Shown here: positions 22,501 through 33,673 of the stretch, piece by piece | Numbering within the stretch: the first letter of the stretch is position 1 | Layout of the letters: each line of letters starts with the position of its first letter | Notes under the pieces: model-generated | Seen by the model: the letters and a program-made list of their open reading frames with translations, nothing else | The model's database searches: none | What the model was told of the DNA's origin: nothing | Made by a program: the position numbers and the translations under genes | From: Pseudeuparius sepicola | Lineage: Eukaryota; Arthropoda; Insecta; Coleoptera; Anthribidae | Direction: 5' to 3' | NCBI GenBank assembly: GCA_963920635.1 | Contig: OY987304.1 | Coordinates: forward strand, 32,178,365 to 32,242,364 | Length of the DNA stretch: 64,000 bases

Positions 22501-25500
22501 ATATAATTTAATTCTTAGAAAAATTCAACAGACAGTGGAAAATAAAATACGTGAACCAAGAAACCAAGCAGATAGTTAAACAAAATTCGGATTGAAAAAA
22601 TCCACAAGCTACTGCACTAAATGCAGCATAAAAAACTGGTCTGTAACCATAAAAAAAAAAAGAAAAAACCACAATTCCTGTCTAAATATTACTGGCAATA
22701 AGTATTTAGCAAATACACATGAAAATATAGGCAAATTATAAACAAATAAAGATAAATAAATGATCAAATTCTTACCCGTTGTTCAGGAACGGTTGGTGGC
22801 ACAAAGACCTTAAGGCAAAAATCGCGGCCGGATTTATATCAAAATTCGTATGCAAAAAAAAACAGAATATCGATCACCGGCGCTACTACGCAAAAAGTGA
22901 AAAGGAAACCTTGCCTTCAAACCCGAAATATATACAAGAACTGATTTTATTTAACTGAAGAATATTCTATTTATAAATAACCACTCATTACATACCTTGG
23001 TTATCATGGTGTTCCAGCCGAATAAAATCAATGCACATAGAAAAAACAAGAAAATCACTAGAACAACGTTTTTTTAAAATCATTTGAATGCTTATTCGTA
23101 CTATTTAATGATAGAAGCGTGATAGAAAATTAATTTATTCAAATGATAATAATATTTAGATGTTGGATTATACACCAAAATTATTTTCCTAAAGTAAACT
23201 GCACTTTTTCAGCTTAATAAAATGCACTTTTTCAGCTTAATAAAATTGTGTATACACGGCTAACTTCAATTATATCAATAATTATATATAATAAAATTTT
23301 TCCTTACTGAAGATTATAAAAATTGGCAAATACGAGGGCCATTCAATAAGTTAAAAGAATAAAATAAAAATAGCATGGAACGGAAAACCGTGAGAATTTT
23401 CGTTACAGTAGGTCAGTCTGGTCTGGAATACAGCCAGACTCCCAGGTACTTGACCTTCTTAATTTCTACTTGGGTCCCTTGAAGCTCTAAAAGAGGGCTG
23501 GGGACCACTTTTCTTTTCCTGGTAAATAATACCAGCTCAACCTTATTAGGGTTGACGCTTAATCCATTAGAAAAAAAAAAGAATGGAAAAAAGGAATTTT
23601 CAGTATAATTGTATCAAAACATTTTAAAAATATTTATTGTCACACATCATTGGTATTTGCAATGAAAAGTGCTTTCAAAATCTGAAAAAAAAGTCCAGGT
23701 CCGTATTTAAAAAAATTAAGTTGAAGATGGTTTCTCAAAAACGAAACGTTGTAGAACAAATCTAAAAACGCCATCTTAAGGCCCGTTAAAAAGTGCCATA
23801 AGAAAGTGCTTTTCTTTTCTCTCTATCTGTGATAGCAACTTCAGAAAAAAATAAAATCGAAAACGCAAAATTTTACTTTTTTCAAAATAACTCAAAAACG
23901 AAAAAAGATATTAGAAATCTGTTTGTGCCATTTTATTGACCTCGAAATTGCGCAACTTTTTCCCCATTTAACCGTTGCCCTATCTCTCACCGTTTGCAAT
24001 ATCCCCATGCTGTTCATTCTTATCCGGTACACAGTGTATATCGAGTCCACTGCTGTTGTCGAAAGCACCCTCTATGTCCAAAAAGACCCCCACCGACACC
24101 AGCCCGCCCTCCAGCCCCCCATCCAGCCTTGCGACAAGCTGGTGTAGGGCAAAATCCACGGACCTGCCCATTTGGTAGGCGTGCCTCATTAGGGACACAA
24201 TTCCCTCCGACTTTGGTATTTACACTTTTTTATCTAAAATCAGAAACAAAGAAGCTAGATGGATTAGATTAAATCGCCAAAATTTCGTTTTTTTTTTTCA
24301 AAATATATAGTAAGCCATGACTTTTTCAAAAATCCACAAGGCGCGTTAAATTGGGCTCACAAAACTGCAATTCTTTTCCCTTTTAACTTTTCTTCTATCT
24401 CCGCTAGTTTCCGAGAACCCCATAAAAAAATGCAATTTTGGTTATTTATCCTAAATCCATCTAGCTTCGTTGCTTCTGATTTTAGATAAAAAAATAAATA
24501 CCAAAGTCGGAGGGAATTGTGTCCCTAATGCGGTTATCATGTCCTACTTTCCATGACAGCTGTCATTTTCGAGATATGACACAAACTTTTGTTTTTTGCA
24601 CCTTTTTTCAAAAAGGTGCATTAAATTGGGCCTACAAAACTGCAAATCTTTCCTCATTTAACCTTCCTTCTATCTCTGCTAGTTTCCGAGATCCCATACA
24701 GATCATAAAAAAAAAACTCACCCTGTATACAAGTGGCTCACTCAAAATATCTTTGACAGAAAAAAATTGGTGGCGGATGCGATCGCTAGCTCTTTCGGGC
24801 GGCCTTCTTTTGTCAAGATTAAAGTTGCTTCCCACAGTTACCTACAAAAACTGTAGCCAAAAATGGAAACAATTCAACATTTTTAAAACCCCGTAACTTT
24901 TTTTTTGACATATGAAAAAAAGTTTAACATTTATGACATTAGTTTTGTTGTACGGATTACCATAAAATTTGAACTCTCTTGGTTCCAAAAATGAAATTAT
25001 ATACAAATGTTTAATTATTATGCGTATTTTGTAAAGCAAAATGTCCCATTCAATTTGACGTGTCACAGTGGCCAGTTATGTTTTTATAGTAAATACAGAT
25101 CAAATTTATTTTGCTTTATAAAAAAATCTTCATTAAAAGTTTTTCCAGATAGGTACATGCGCGGCCCTTGAAATCGTTCCAATACATGCGGACGCAAAGG
25201 CGTTCAACTGACAACGTTGCAATTACCCCTCCCCTCTCTCGTGGTTTGTAAGCCAACGATAACCTTAAAAGCGTAAGTGACGGCAAATCTAACAGCTTAT
25301 TACGCGACATTGCCAGTTACAGTGCAAAAAACAGTAAATTCGGCGCTGTTACGTTGGCCTTAGGTTGCCTGAATAATAGTGGAAAATCTTATAACCCTGC
25401 CCACGGACATTGGTGGTTTTTTTCGCAAAAGTCTTTCGACAACCTCGAATAGAGCCGTTCTAAAAATCGAAGAAGGTGGTAAATCCCTTAATTGGGTGTC

Positions 25501-28500
25501 GTACTTTCCTCTGGTACCAAAAAGAACCTGAAAAATCCGATATCTAAGAGAAATTACCGATTCACGATTAACCACTTGTTTTTTCTCATTTCTCAATTTT
25601 TCGGGGGTCCGGGAAGCATCAGAACCTCACCCGAGGACTCCAGGGAAGCTTTAAAAATTGAAATAAACCAAAGATTTGGTTCGCAGTTAAGATAAAGAAG
25701 TGTAATAAACTAATGTAAAAAACCACTACGAGATTCTTCTATAATAACATAATTATACTTAGACATTATACCTTATTTAACTAATACCACTTTTGACAAT
25801 CAAAGAAATCCGCGTAATTTCACGTTACGTGAATCTCAAAACACCAAGAAACTGTGTAAAACCGTTGAGTGAGGAATAATAAGAGGCGCAGCGCCCACAT
25901 AAAATTGCGAGGCCGGTCAGCGTGTGCTTACCCTGAAGCCCCTTGTTGCCCCCACTCGCTCTAGCAGCCTAGCGACCACGGATTTTTACAATTTGTTTAC
26001 GTTTTTGAGAACACCGATCCCTTTGCAATGGGCTAACGGTACAATTTTGTATATTTTGTATTTTATTGGTTAAGGTTGCATTTGCATTTCTTATAATTCC
26101 TTCATTCAACGGTAAAACATTAAATCCACTTTATTATAATGATAATGCAGCGATTTATTAACCTATTTTCGTTGACTGACGTATCCCAATTTTTATTTTC
26201 TACGGAGAGGAGCGGGTCGGTACGAGGGAATGTAGGGGAAGTTGTTGTTTTGAGAAGCCTTGGAATTGGCGCAACATTGCCGTACTTACCCGAAATTCTT
26301 GATTTCTTGCTTATTTCTCATGCCTAGTGGAACGATTTATGAGGCCGCGCGTGTACCTAGTTTAAGTATTTCTGATATCAAGAAAACCGAAATTTAGTCA
26401 TATTTAATATTTCAAAACTGACAAAATATTTGGATTTGGACAGTTCTTGCAAACAATTTTTGAGTTTTGTACCTCTAGAAATAAAAAAGTTAGTGGTTTA
26501 AAAATTTTTGGCCTGCGTGGTAATAACATTCTACCAGTAATGGCATCGAGTTAGTTTACTGGGTATTGTTTATACTTTGCAGTGACTACAAAATATGATT
26601 CAAAACATAATTAGAATTCTCGCTTCTTCAATTGATTGAAAAGATCATCCAACAATTCGAAAATAGTGCTTAATTTTCTGCAATTATCATAATGGCCCAG
26701 ATATATTGCTTAGAAGATAAAACCAGGGATTATGTATTATAATCACTGATAAAATTGGGAAATACTAACTGCAAAATCACCCGTTATCGTAAAAAGAATG
26801 TAAATGACAAATTGGACATTTAAAAAAAGTGACAAACCTGTAGTGACATTCTAGATCCCAAATAACATTGAAATTATGACGTATGCTCGGATGTTTTATA
26901 CAGGATCCCCAGATCAACTTAATTTTCTTGGCTTGGTTCTAATTTTTTAATAAAGAATCCCAGGAAGGAGTCAAAGCTGTATAGGCATTATAAAATACAT
27001 GAGACGGAAATCACCCTGAGTAGTAACAAAGTTTTCACAAAATATTTTTATTTCTGACACGGTGATAGGTGTCAGTATGTGGTATACATTCCATATGTGA
27101 CATGCGAGTAATGTCCAGTATGTGTCTAAAGTCGTATTTCTTAGAGGTGGCAATGATGAGAGGTTTTGGACGAATACACTGTGACGTACGCAATACGTGC
27201 TGTAATGTACGTTTTGTTGATACACAAAGGCACGGCATCCTGTAGCTGACGTCTGTATGTCATCCCATATCCGTCATCACATCATTTTTATCCTGTTTAG
27301 GTACGTCAGGGTTGTCATTCTAATTTTGCTTTAAAAAGGTGACTTTAGTGACCATTTCTGAGAAAAAATGTTATTTTTAAGTGGCCCCTTTACGGAAAAA
27401 AAAGTGACTTTTAGTGACTTTCAGCCATGTCTTCCTAAAGGGATAAATTAAATATTTGAAAATGTTTTGGAATATAGATAGCCATCGGTGTGACAGTAGC
27501 AAATGACATGTATCCGATTTTGTAATTTTTATTTAAACATATTATTATAGAGTAACTCATCGGGAAATATAGAACAAAAGAAATATAAATAAAAAATCCC
27601 AGGTAATCCCAGGTATAACAAACACCATAAGAACCAGCCTTTTCATCTGTAGTTAAACTTTGAACCAAAACTTATCTGCGATTGATTTAAAAGTTTAACT
27701 ACAAATGAAAAACTATACTTAAGTGTTCAAATAATTGTTTGCAATAGACAGTTGATCGTTTATTATAGCTTGAATTTTGCAAAACAATTTTTACGTTAAA
27801 AAAACTTTTTACTTTTAAGAAATAATTAAGATATGATTGGACAGTAGTTGAGCAAGCGATGATACCTAGTTTGTTTTGTACTCGCAAGTCTGTTCGTTAT
27901 TAAAGACTAAAGAGTTAAAAGGCAATCTACCAGATGTTAGTTAAGTATACGGACAAATTTTAAGGTTGTTCGGATCGTTTTTTCGAACTGTTTTGTAAGT
28001 TATGGAATTTTTAAAATAAGACAATTTTTACTTACATATTCAAAGTGCCGCAATTTAAAATCAGACAAGAAATTAAAAAAAAAGGGTTACGAGTCGACCT
28101 AGCCATAAGTGTTTTGTTAGAGTGTACCAAATATTAATTGAAAAGAAAAATATTTAGGTCCAAATTCTATGTCCGCAAAAAAGTAATGTTTTTTGTCATA
28201 ACTTCCAAACTGGAGCAAAAAATTTCTAAATTAAAGTTGATATATCATTCGACAAACTACTATTCTTGCATGCCATACGGAAAACAAAAATATTCTAACA
28301 TACAAAAAAATTCGAAAAAACGATCTGAACCACTTTAAGGAATGAAAGCTTACTTTATTTTAAAACAAAAACTTCCTTAAATGGCTTCGTTTTGAAAATA
28401 CAGTGTTGAAAAATGTTGATGTAATGGTTGAATTAAAAATATTTAATGCTTTCAAAATATTTAAACAGCAGTTAATGGGTGTCGCTTTAATAAAAAAAAT

Positions 28501-31500
28501 CCGTGTAAATTCAATACTTTTTCTGAAATTAGGTGACAATCAGTATTCCAAAGTTTTTTCATTTTTTCGGAAACGGCTAATTCAATTGAAAAATGTTGAG
28601 AGGCGTCTTTTGTTTAGAGTTAAGTGCTAAGTCAGAAAATCGTATTTACCTACATTTAAAAAAAACTATGCCTTATTATTTTTTTCTTTAACTTTAAACC
28701 ACAGAGCAGGTTATATTTCCGCCCGCCTCTTCTAAAATGATAAAAAAGTTTTTGGCTTAAAAGTACACTTTAAAGCATTGACATTGTGTACCAAATTTGA
28801 ATTTCATATGACTTGGCATTTTCAAATTATTAAAGGAAAACTTCTTTATAAAAAAATCAACACCAAAGCACGTGAACATTAACCCATAAATGATGGCCGT
28901 GCTATCCAATGGGCTAGCGAAATAGCGCGAAAACTGAAATTTTAAAGATATTCGGCAGTGCGGCGAGGTGTAACCGGCAACCCTTCGTCGGTGACAAGAG
29001 CCGTCCTCCTTTTACAGTTTTAAGTGATCTCAAATCGATTCCGAATCACTTTGAGATCACGTCAGCTGACATCGAGTGTTCCTTTTACAAATGTTCAGTT
29101 GATTATGAAGTGATCAGTTTACGCAGCAAATAGATTTTTATGTAATTTGTGTTGGTTTTGAGTGTTTCTGGCGTTAAGGTAGTAAAAAATATTGAAAAAT
29201 TCATTCAAGGGTTAGATTATAGATAACGTGGTCGTACACTGTTCCATTTACCAATAAAAAGTTATTTCACTGTCAGATCACTTCATGTTCATTTCACTTC
29301 AAATTCACTTGTGCAAAAAGTCAAAAGGAGGACAACTAAGGCAATAAAGTTACAGGCAAAATGCGACACAATCAAAATGTTAAAGAGTTTTCGGTTGGGG
29401 CAAAACTACATACACTGGCAAATTTAAAGAGGTATATTTTCCGAAATAAGTGATTCATTTTGTTTTTAATGGAAAAAATGAAAAAAAAAAAAACGATTTT
29501 TATCTCTTTCTTTCAATTCAAATTTGCTGATGTGTGCAGTTTTGTGTATTAATGTGACTTTTAGTGACCTTTCTTTAAAAAAGTGACTTTTTAGTGACTA
29601 CTGATTAAAAAAGTGACTTTCAGTGACTTTTAGTAACCCAATGGCAACCCTGAGGTACGTCAAGGCATTTATATAGGCTTGAATAATACGTCGCTGAGAT
29701 GTGACAAAATATGATGTAACAGGGATGTCCTGTATTGGTCAGTAAAATTAATGTCTCAACAAGTACATCATTCTGACGTAAAATTGGCAATGTTGTTCTG
29801 ATGTTGAGAAATATTACGTCAATTTAACTTCACTTAGGTATTGGTCAAATGACGTTACGGAGCAATACTGACTTAAAAAGACCTTTAGTGATATTAAATT
29901 GACGGTAGTGTGCTAGCTGGGAAGTTATTTATTTTTTACAGTCCGACAAACGAGAGAAGTCCAATGAAAAACACAGTTTAACCGCCCATGCCCACATTAA
30001 CATACGGATGGCGCTTAGACTGAGTTTTTCATTGGACTTCTTTCGTTTGTCAGACTGTACTTCATATGGAGGTTAAAATAAATTTTTGACTAATTGGATA
30101 GAAAAATGAGGTACACTCTGTTCAACGAATGTTCATACCTATGTACATAACAACTCCCGTCCTTGTCTTACTCATGAATATACGATGGATATTGGCAGTA
30201 TATTCACGAGTCAGACAAGGACGGAAGTTGTGACGTAGGTATGAACATTTGTTGAAGAGAGTTTAATTTTAATTTTGAATATTTGTTGGGCGTTTAGGTA
30301 CCAATTAAACACCTAAAAATGACATCATGTTGACGTATGTCTGCTAGCTGAAAGAAAATAGAAAAACAACACCTTACGAAAGGTAATTTTTGAATCCATG
30401 TGATACGAGTATAACAATTTTTTAAGAAAGATTAGCTATAAACACAGAAAATATAGTTCCACAACAGAAAGCTCCTTAACAATACCTGTCAAATGGTCTC
30501 CAACTACAGACTCCAAAAACAAGCAGATTGCATTTCCTATGAAATGATATTTCCCAAAATATAATCTTCCGAATTCGTAGATTAACCAACATTTAATAGT
30601 GGACCTCTATATCAATGCATTTGGAAAATATTAAGCTTCGAAGTTGGAGTCCATCTGACAGCTATCATTAAGGAGCTCTCTGTTATCTGGATACGTATAT
30701 TTTCTGTGCTATAAATAAGCAAGTAAAATGCTAACAATTATTTATAAATAGCATTTCCCAACAGTGTTCACTACCTACCGTAGATTCGTTTATTGGAAAG
30801 TTAGGCTGAAATGTCAGCTGAAATGAAACAAAGCAAGTTTACCTGGCATTACATCCACATCGACAACCTGACACAGCTTGAACAGAAAATAATCAAATGA
30901 CTTGACAGCATCAATAGTTTCGCTGCTTTCCGTTATTCTTGATGTCATGGATATTGTTGGTTTCGCAGCTGCTGGTACATTTCTTATACTGTTTCCCGCT
31001 ATAATAACTCGAGTAATCTTTGAAACATCATCGTCTTCTGCATCATTGATCCACTCGGATAACAGGAGAAGATTGGGTTCAAAGTTGTGCTGATTTACAA
31101 AATCCAAGCCACTTAGAAATAAAATAAAAGTGTCGTCAACTGGAATAGGACGATCCACTTGTGGTCTGTAGCCTGCAAATATGTAATCCTCAACTTCCAA
31201 TTTTCCTTTACCTATATCTTTTCCTAATATCGCACAAGTCACACCTAAAATGTAAAGGTCCATCTAATATAATTATAGAAGTGGCTATTTATACGTCCGA
31301 CGGATACAAACGTCAGTATACGTCTTGAGCTCTCATTGGCGGGCTGAGTCACGTGACTTCTTTGGACGTGCATTTAACTCCGTACAAGTCCGAAGCCGAA
31401 GTAAAGTAATATTTAGATACGTCGGAAGTGCATTTTTCTCAAGCATCTTTGCAATAAGGAGCATATGCACTGCTCCTTTTTGGGGGATAGACGCTGCCGT

Positions 31501-32430
31501 ATGAAAAAAGTAGTGGTAATAATTTCCAATGGTGTAACTCAGCCCCGATTTTCTTGAAATTTTGGCTAGGTAGGTACCCTGTATTTTCGCCCGATGCGAC
31601 GTTCGGCGTTGTAACCCACCCCCGATTTTCTTGAAATTTTGGCTACCCCCCGACATTCGGCACGGAAAATCGGGGGTGGGTTACATCATTGTAAATAATA
31701 AAATAATCACTTCATTTTTCATTCCGCAGCGCCCATCGCGAAAAAAGTAGGGCATACGCAATATAAAATGAGACAAGATAGGTCTGAATAATCTCGGACA
31801 TCATCCAATCGACTTAGTATCTTAGTAAACAAGCCGATTCATAATCCATTGGATGGTAGAAGTAAGGTTATGTGTCACGTGACTCAATCGACCAATGAGA
31901 GCGCAAGACGTATACTGACGTTTGTATCCGTCGGACGTATAAATAGCCACTTCCTATAATTATGTTGAATGAACTTTTTTATTACCTGTAACTACTTTGT
32001 CTCCCTTCAATTCTCCAAGAACTTGATATCTTTGGACCTCATCCTCTATAAACAACAGATCCGAATTATCGGTAAACTGTGTAGCAATTGGCTGTACTAA
32101 AAATTGAGCCCCATCGGCAAGTTGTTTTAAAACGGAAGGTTTTAGTTTCTGGTCCTTAAATAATGTTCCTATCACGACACATTTTTCATTACTGCGTTCA
32201 GTTAGTTTGTGCAGTTTGCAAATGGGATATTTATCACCCCATTTTCCCTCAATTTTTTTCATCAATAATGCTTCCATTTCTTTTAATCTGGCCAAGTATA
32301 TACTGCAGTATTGTCTGTTGTAATCCGCCACATTTTCAGAGAATTTGTCGGATAAGTTTGTGTACGTTACGGATTTTCTTTCAATCATTATTCTTGGAGA
32401 AAAAGTATGAATTGTTGCCTCCGCTTTCAT
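16535..32430 (-). CDS. POLD2: DNA polymerase delta subunit 2 (p50), 3 exons, C-terminus not found
   Basis: Exon 1 32430-31986 (ATG), exon 2 31244-30843, exon 3 16894-16535. Junctions are GT-AG and all are phase 1. The 402 codons follow vertebrate POLD2 throughout: N-terminal YCSIYLARLKEME, the OB-fold part with VVIGTLFKDQKLKPSVL and the KLEVEDYIF loop, then the inactive calcineurin-like phosphoesterase part with RVIIAGN, DVDVMPGEND, HYCMFPHSATY, DGTKILGTSGPPVRDI and ISPTAPDTLGCYPFY-like text. It is the nuclear accessory subunit that links the catalytic subunit of polymerase delta to the other small subunits for lagging-strand replication. Exon 3 ends in a clear ACAG|GTAAAT donor, so 40-60 residues should come from at least one more exon, which I could not identify. 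Intron 2 is about 13.9 kb and holds the LINE and hAT pieces listed below; intron 1 holds a 678-bp transposon. The gene is convergent with THOC5. Confidence 0.93.
18095..18335 (+). repeat. Dispersed repeat, copy 1 (copy 2 at 25420-25620)
   Basis: The block TTTTTCGCAAAAGTCTTT... GCCGTTCTAAAAATCGAAG...GGTGGTAAAT...GTACTTTCCTC recurs in the same orientation at 25420-25620. The open frames on each strand inside both copies (for example 18322-18095 and 25596-25360) are shared because the DNA is shared; neither shows a protein domain. Confidence 0.7.
19476..19549 (+). pseudogene. tRNA-Thr(TGT)-like sequence, probable SINE head
   Basis: Box A TGGCTCAATTGG (19483-19494), anticodon loop CTTGTAA (anticodon TGT) and box B GGTTCAAACC (19528-19537) are in correct spacing. 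The 5' and 3' acceptor halves do not pair and the sequence runs straight into a T-run, so it is a tRNA-derived repeat or pseudogene rather than a working tRNA gene. It lies inside the 3-kb inverted-repeat element. Confidence 0.6.
20090..24187 (-). mobile_element. RNase H-type LINE (LINE A), broken into three blocks
   Basis: Minus-strand blocks in element order: 24187-24030, RT finger/palm with MGRSVDFALHQLV and FLDIEGAFDN (catalytic Asp of box A); 23572-23402, LSVNPNKVELVLFTRKRK and KYLGVWL; 21492-20165, RT thumb (WIYKAMIVPMIMHGAVVWW) followed by RNase H with WYTDGSK, FQAEMLG, YSDSEV and WVPGHSGIEGNE, then a CSWC knuckle. The element has frameshifts near 21300 and 20730, lacks the YADD core, and the GNE.AD Asp reads Asn. 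An RNase H after the RT is known from the I, R1 and LOA groups. The blocks are GC-rich compared with their AT-rich surroundings. About 1.9 kb of unrelated sequence separates the second and third blocks. All lie in POLD2 intron 2, same strand as the gene. Confidence 0.85.
21493..23401. other. AT-rich insert between LINE A blocks
   Basis: This stretch interrupts LINE A between its KYLGVWL motif and its thumb segment. At 21890-21709 on minus there is a small, relatively GC-rich frame containing CKHNSKGKTCEEDIAHWFW that ends in a stop; I do not recognise it. No inverted ends or target duplication could be found, so the mechanism of insertion is unknown. Confidence 0.4.
24188..24528. repeat. Inverted repeat with about 165-bp centre, plus direct repeat
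   Basis: About 80 bp at 24188-24275 (ATTAGGGACACAATTCCCTC onward) is repeated inverted at 24450-24528. A different block, TTAAATTGGGC..ACAAAACTGCAA...CTATCTC.GCTAGTTTCCGAGA, occurs directly twice (24345-24425 and 24620-24700), and the second ends at CACCCTGTA. The composition suggests nested short DNA elements. One arm begins exactly where the LINE A finger block stops. Confidence 0.6.
25420..25620 (+). repeat. Dispersed repeat, copy 2
   Basis: Same orientation and order as copy 1 at 18095-18335. The surrounding 24.9-26.6 kb has no gene I can support; short frames at 25116-25310 and 26139-26327 show no domain. Confidence 0.65.
26600..26840 (+). repeat. CCTGGACC element family, internal fragment (copy D)
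   Basis: The text CGCTTCTTCAATTGATTGAA, GATCATCCAACAATTC, AATAGTGCTTAATTTTCTGC and GTAAAAAGAATGTAAATG matches the right-hand third of the copies at 44.4 and 48.9 kb. Both ends are missing. Confidence 0.55.
27307..29652. mobile_element. hAT-type element, 2.3 kb, non-autonomous
   Basis: A perfect 8-bp target duplication AGGTACGT (27299-27306 and 29653-29660) flanks an insert whose ends are CAGGGTTGTCATT and AATGGCAACCCTG. Both subterminal zones carry repeated GTGACTTTTAGTGAC-like units (27340-27420 and 29550-29635), as expected for transposase binding in hAT elements. I see no transposase; open frames at 28138-28338 and 28403-28630 have no domain. A smaller inverted-repeat unit ending CCTCCTTTT may be nested at about 29010-29335. 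It lies in POLD2 intron 2. Confidence 0.85.
29939..30058. mobile_element. 120-bp hairpin MITE with TA flanks
   Basis: Arms of 38-40 bp, CAGTCCGACAAACGAGAGAA at the left and complement at the right, are almost identical. TA flanks both ends (29937-29938, 30059-30060). Tc1/mariner-type size and target. Confidence 0.75.
30120..30265. repeat. Short palindromic element, copy 2
   Basis: Same arms as 15720-15857 (TTCAACGAATGTTCATACCT at the left, complement at the right) around a short centre. Confidence 0.7.
30437..30714. mobile_element. Inverted-repeat MITE near POLD2 exon 2
   Basis: Arms of about 75 bp (CACAGAAAATATA...GCTCCTTAA...CTGTCA.ATGG.CTCCAACT) are inverted copies with several mismatches. 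The element is about 280 bp and lies 130 bp beyond the POLD2 exon 2 donor, inside intron 2. Confidence 0.6.
31277..31954. mobile_element. 678-bp TIR element filling POLD2 intron 1
   Basis: Inverted ends of about 80 bp (GAAGTGGCTATTTATACGTC onward, with a central CACGTGAC) differ at only a few positions. Identical 9-bp TATAATTAT flanks lie at 31268-31276 and 31955-31963. The interior repeats TTCTTGAAATTTTGGCTA twice and is rich in GGGGGTGGGTT. The element makes up nearly all of the 741-bp intron. No coding content was recognised and the superfamily is unassigned. Confidence 0.75.
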
Positions 32431-32466
32431 AAATTTCTATTTTTGATTTTGAGGTTATAGTTCTAG

Positions 32467-32478
32467 TTTTGGCGGGAA
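32467..32478. promoter_or_regulatory. E2F-type site upstream of POLD2
   Basis: TTTTGGCGGGAA matches the classic E2F/DP binding consensus (TTTSGCGC and the TTTGGCGGGAA form). It lies 37-48 nt upstream of the POLD2 start codon, where proximal promoter or 5'UTR would be. E2F control of replication genes, including polymerase delta subunits, is well known in animals; binding here is inferred from sequence only. Confidence 0.55.
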
Positions 32479-32513
32479 GGAGGATTTTAAGTTTTTGTGA
32501 TGTGACCAGAGGA

Positions 32514-32850
32514 ATGGAGTGGGGAGAACGCGTTTTGACCTTTTGCTGTAGCTGTAAGAATTATAAGTCTAGGAGACCTCCGGGAGTATCATTTTTTCGG
32601 TAAGTATAGTAAAAACAATCGCAGAAATTTTGGGCACCATAGGCACGCATCTGTATAAACTTGGGGACTGATTGGACTTTGAGTCCAAATAAATTTGTTT
32701 GTTCAAAACATTTTGCTGCTGATGCCTTTAGGTACTGTGCATCGTGGCGAACGAGGACGAAGACCTCTAAAGCAGTCTGCACTCCCAATTATGTTAACAA
32801 TGATACGCCCATGGATGAAGGTGGTTTAATATGGCCATGGCCGCCACTTT
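32514..32850 (+). pseudogene. THAP-domain pseudogene, divergent from POLD2
   Basis: From ATG at 32514 one continuous frame reads a THAP domain: CCSCKNYKSRRPPGVSFFR (first C pair), KQSQKFW (helix Trp), LGTDWTLSPNKFVCSKHF (second metal pair). Four stop codons interrupt it: three just after SFFR and one before the LGTDW segment. The first stops fall in a GTAAGT that resembles a donor, but no acceptor restores the frame, because all AGs between give the wrong phase. It is best read as a decayed THAP copy. The start is only 84 bp from the POLD2 start on the other strand. Confidence 0.6.
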
Positions 32851-33181
32851 TATTTGGCAGTTGGCGCGGCTTGTAGCGTATTCTCCCCACTCCATTTTTT
32901 CTCTGGACGTGACCGGAGATCGGAGATATGGAGGAAGAGAATGCTCTTTGAACTACTCAGAGATATGGAGTAGGAGAATGCTCTTTGACCTACTGCGCAT
33001 CCGATTTTTCGGCTACACAGAGGGCGCTTTGACCTTTGACGGCCGCCATGTTAACCCATAGTTTGTTTACGTTTTGACGTGCTTACTTCTTAATTGCTTT
33101 TTTAAGGTCTTTTTCGTGTGTTTAGCGTTTTTGCTGGCGTGTTTTTGTAATCGTAATGTGTTTTGTGTTCATTAACATGTC

Positions 33182-33370
33182 TTGCTCTGTAAGAACATGC
33201 ACAAATTGGTGGGCAATAAGAAATGCCTCCAATCAACTTCTATACCGTCGGAAAATGAATCTGACCAACAACAAAGTGGTCCGAGCCTACCACAAGCTTC
33301 AACTTCAACAGATTCAATGATTTCTCCTAATGAGGCACCAAGGCAGATTCGCCGAAAACGGTCTAGGTAA
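33182..33370 (+). other. Unassigned Ser/Pro/Gln-rich open frame
   Basis: A plus-strand frame ends PRQIRRKRSR followed by stop and is rich in Ser, Gln and Pro, like linker sequence of a DNA-binding protein. It lies between two THAP fragments and could be a further exon of such a gene, but no splice signal fixes it. Function unknown. Confidence 0.25.
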
Positions 33371-33673
33371 AAATAAACTTTTTTTGACTAAAGTTGCTTC
33401 CACATCAATATAATATTATACCTAAACGTAAATAAATGCAACAAAAATTTGAAAAAGCAAATTATTTTGAATTTGTCTCACTTTCGTGGGTTAAAATGGC
33501 TGTAGAAAAATTAGCAAATTAGCAGCCTTGCGCCTCCTTCTATATCTCTGGACGTGAAGTACAGAGTTTAAAAGGGTTGTTTTCAAATCTACCCATAGAG
33601 ATCGTTAGACAAGGAAAGAGAGAGGGCAGCGCCATAGCCAAACGAGTAAACCGTAAACGTAAACACTGGCAGC

